Of a stretch of DNA of 5,794 nucleotides, positions 5,054-5,794 are shown one piece after another (within the stretch, counting starts at the first letter, position 1; each line of letters starts with the position of its first letter). The stretch covers positions 198 to 5,991 of the forward strand of contig JASEHM010000067.1 of the NCBI GenBank assembly GCA_030018895.1, written 5' to 3'. This DNA comes from Candidatus Omnitrophota bacterium. Its GTDB lineage: Bacteria > Omnitrophota > Gorgyraeia > Gygaellales > Profunditerraquicolaceae. The notes beneath the pieces are model-generated. The model did not search any database and was not told where the DNA came from. It saw only the letters and a program-made list of their open reading frames with translations. The translations under genes were made by a program, and so were the position numbers.

Positions 5054-5765
5054 TTATATATAATATTCTGTTGCAAGTTTCGCAGATAATAATACGTTCG
5101 TACATCTTTATAAGGTTTATTACCTGCGGCGGGACAAACATATTGCAGCCTTGGCAGGATTCATTTTCTACCCTGACTATGGCTAAGCCGTCTCGATTGT
5201 GCAATATCCTTTCATATTGCGGTAAAATTTTAGGATCAATCTCAGGCTCAACTTGCTTGCGCTGAGCCTCTAATTGCGCAAGTCTGTCATCAATCTCTTT
5301 TATTCTGTCCTCTAAATGCTTCTTACTTTCATTAAATTTTTTTTCCTCTTCCTTAAGCTTTTGTTTTTCCTGGTCTATCTTAATATTTGTTCTATCTGCC
5401 TGGTCGAATATCTCTAAAATTTTATCTTCTATTACTGAGGCATCAGCTTTAACATTTTTTATTTCCTGCAGCATTGTTTGGTATTCCTTGTTGGTTTTAA
5501 GGGAAAAAAGCTGGCCCTGGAGTTTTTTTGTGCCTTCTTCTTTTGCGGCTAATTCAAGTTCCCTGTCTTTTTTTTGTTTCTGTAAACCCAAAGATTCTTT
5601 TTCTAAATTACTTACGCTCTGTTTTTTCTCTTCAAAAGCAGTTTCAAGCGTTTTTATTTCCTGCGGCTTTGCTTCTACCTCTCTTTTTAAGGCGTATATT
5701 TCACTGTCAATTGCCTGTAGTCTAATTAGGGAACTCAACTGTGTTTTTAGATTAGCTATATCCAA
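5040..5765 (-). CDS. Coiled-coil protein with C-terminal C4 zinc ribbon (DUF164/CT398/FlgZ type)
   Basis: Residues about 10-175 are strongly charged heptad-like sequence that should form a long antiparallel coiled coil. It includes the family motif LKTNKEYQTMLQEI (89-102) near the hairpin turn. A linker with LPQYERI (181-187) leads to the zinc ribbon, with C204-x2-C207 and C228-x2-C231. Relatives include Chlamydia CT398 and Helicobacter HP0958/FlgZ, which bind sigma-54, and actinobacterial Rv2229c, next to an RNase H gene. The precise role here is unknown; a nucleic-acid or RNA-polymerase partner is plausible. The start taken is TTG at 5763-5765, with AAGGA 7 bases upstream. The frame stays open to the window edge, so a start further out cannot be excluded. 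In another frame a TAA at 5770-5772 could end an upstream gene. The gene overlaps rnhA by 14 bases. Confidence 0.85.
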   Translation of the reverse strand: MDIANLKTQLSSLIRLQAIDSEIYALKREVEAKPQEIKTLETAFEEKKQSVSNLEKESLGLQKQKKDRELELAAKEEGTKKLQGQLFSLKTNKEYQTMLQEIKNVKADASVIEDKILEIFDQADRTNIKIDQEKQKLKEEEKKFNESKKHLEDRIKEIDDRLAQLEAQRKQVEPEIDPKILPQYERILHNRDGLAIVRVENESCQGCNMFVPPQVINLIKMYERIIICETCNRILYINEGD

Positions 5766-5794
5766 TTCTTTATCCTTTTTTGTAGATAGAATAT

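Overview
This is a compact, AT-leaning stretch of bacterial chromosome made of housekeeping genes. Every gene is on the minus strand, so the transcripts run from the right edge to the left. I see no phage, transposase, CRISPR, toxin or secretion genes, and no sign of recent gene transfer. The RNase P RNA is of the bacterial (ancestral, type A-like) kind. The protein set, the gene order and the intergenic repeats suggest an uncultivated Gram-negative lineage such as Omnitrophota. That assignment is a guess from general resemblance, not something the window proves.

Right part (about 4640-5794): a coiled-coil protein with a C4 zinc ribbon (DUF164/CT398/FlgZ type) overlaps a short RNase HI gene by 14 bases. 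The zinc-ribbon/RNase HI pair recurs in distant phyla, for example the actinobacterial Rv2229c-Rv2228c pair. A repeat-rich gap of about 240 bases follows. Next is the RNase P RNA gene rnpB (about 3938-4409), recognised from its conserved core and from pairing of its two ends. It carries an enlarged P15-P17 region.

Left part (103-3809): after a 128-base spacer with a perfect 25-bp inverted repeat comes a tight five-gene run, yebC-ruvC-ruvA-scpB-pheA. Gaps are 10, 6 and 18 bases, then a 32-base overlap, so it is very probably one operon. It combines a YebC/PmpR-family protein, the Holliday-junction resolvase RuvC and branch-migration subunit RuvA, the condensin accessory protein ScpB, and a trifunctional phenylalanine-pathway enzyme (chorismate mutase, prephenate dehydratase, ACT regulatory domain). 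The usual partners ruvB and scpA are not next to their mates. The left edge holds a 42-bp tandem repeat that begins just past the pheA stop.

The coding content is ordinary. The points worth a second look are the non-coding structures, with a different short repeat at most gene boundaries; the RNase P RNA expansion; and two protein-level deviations: RuvA lacking the usual acidic-pin residues, and a TKF instead of TRF motif in the prephenate dehydratase. I found no convincing new biological system.
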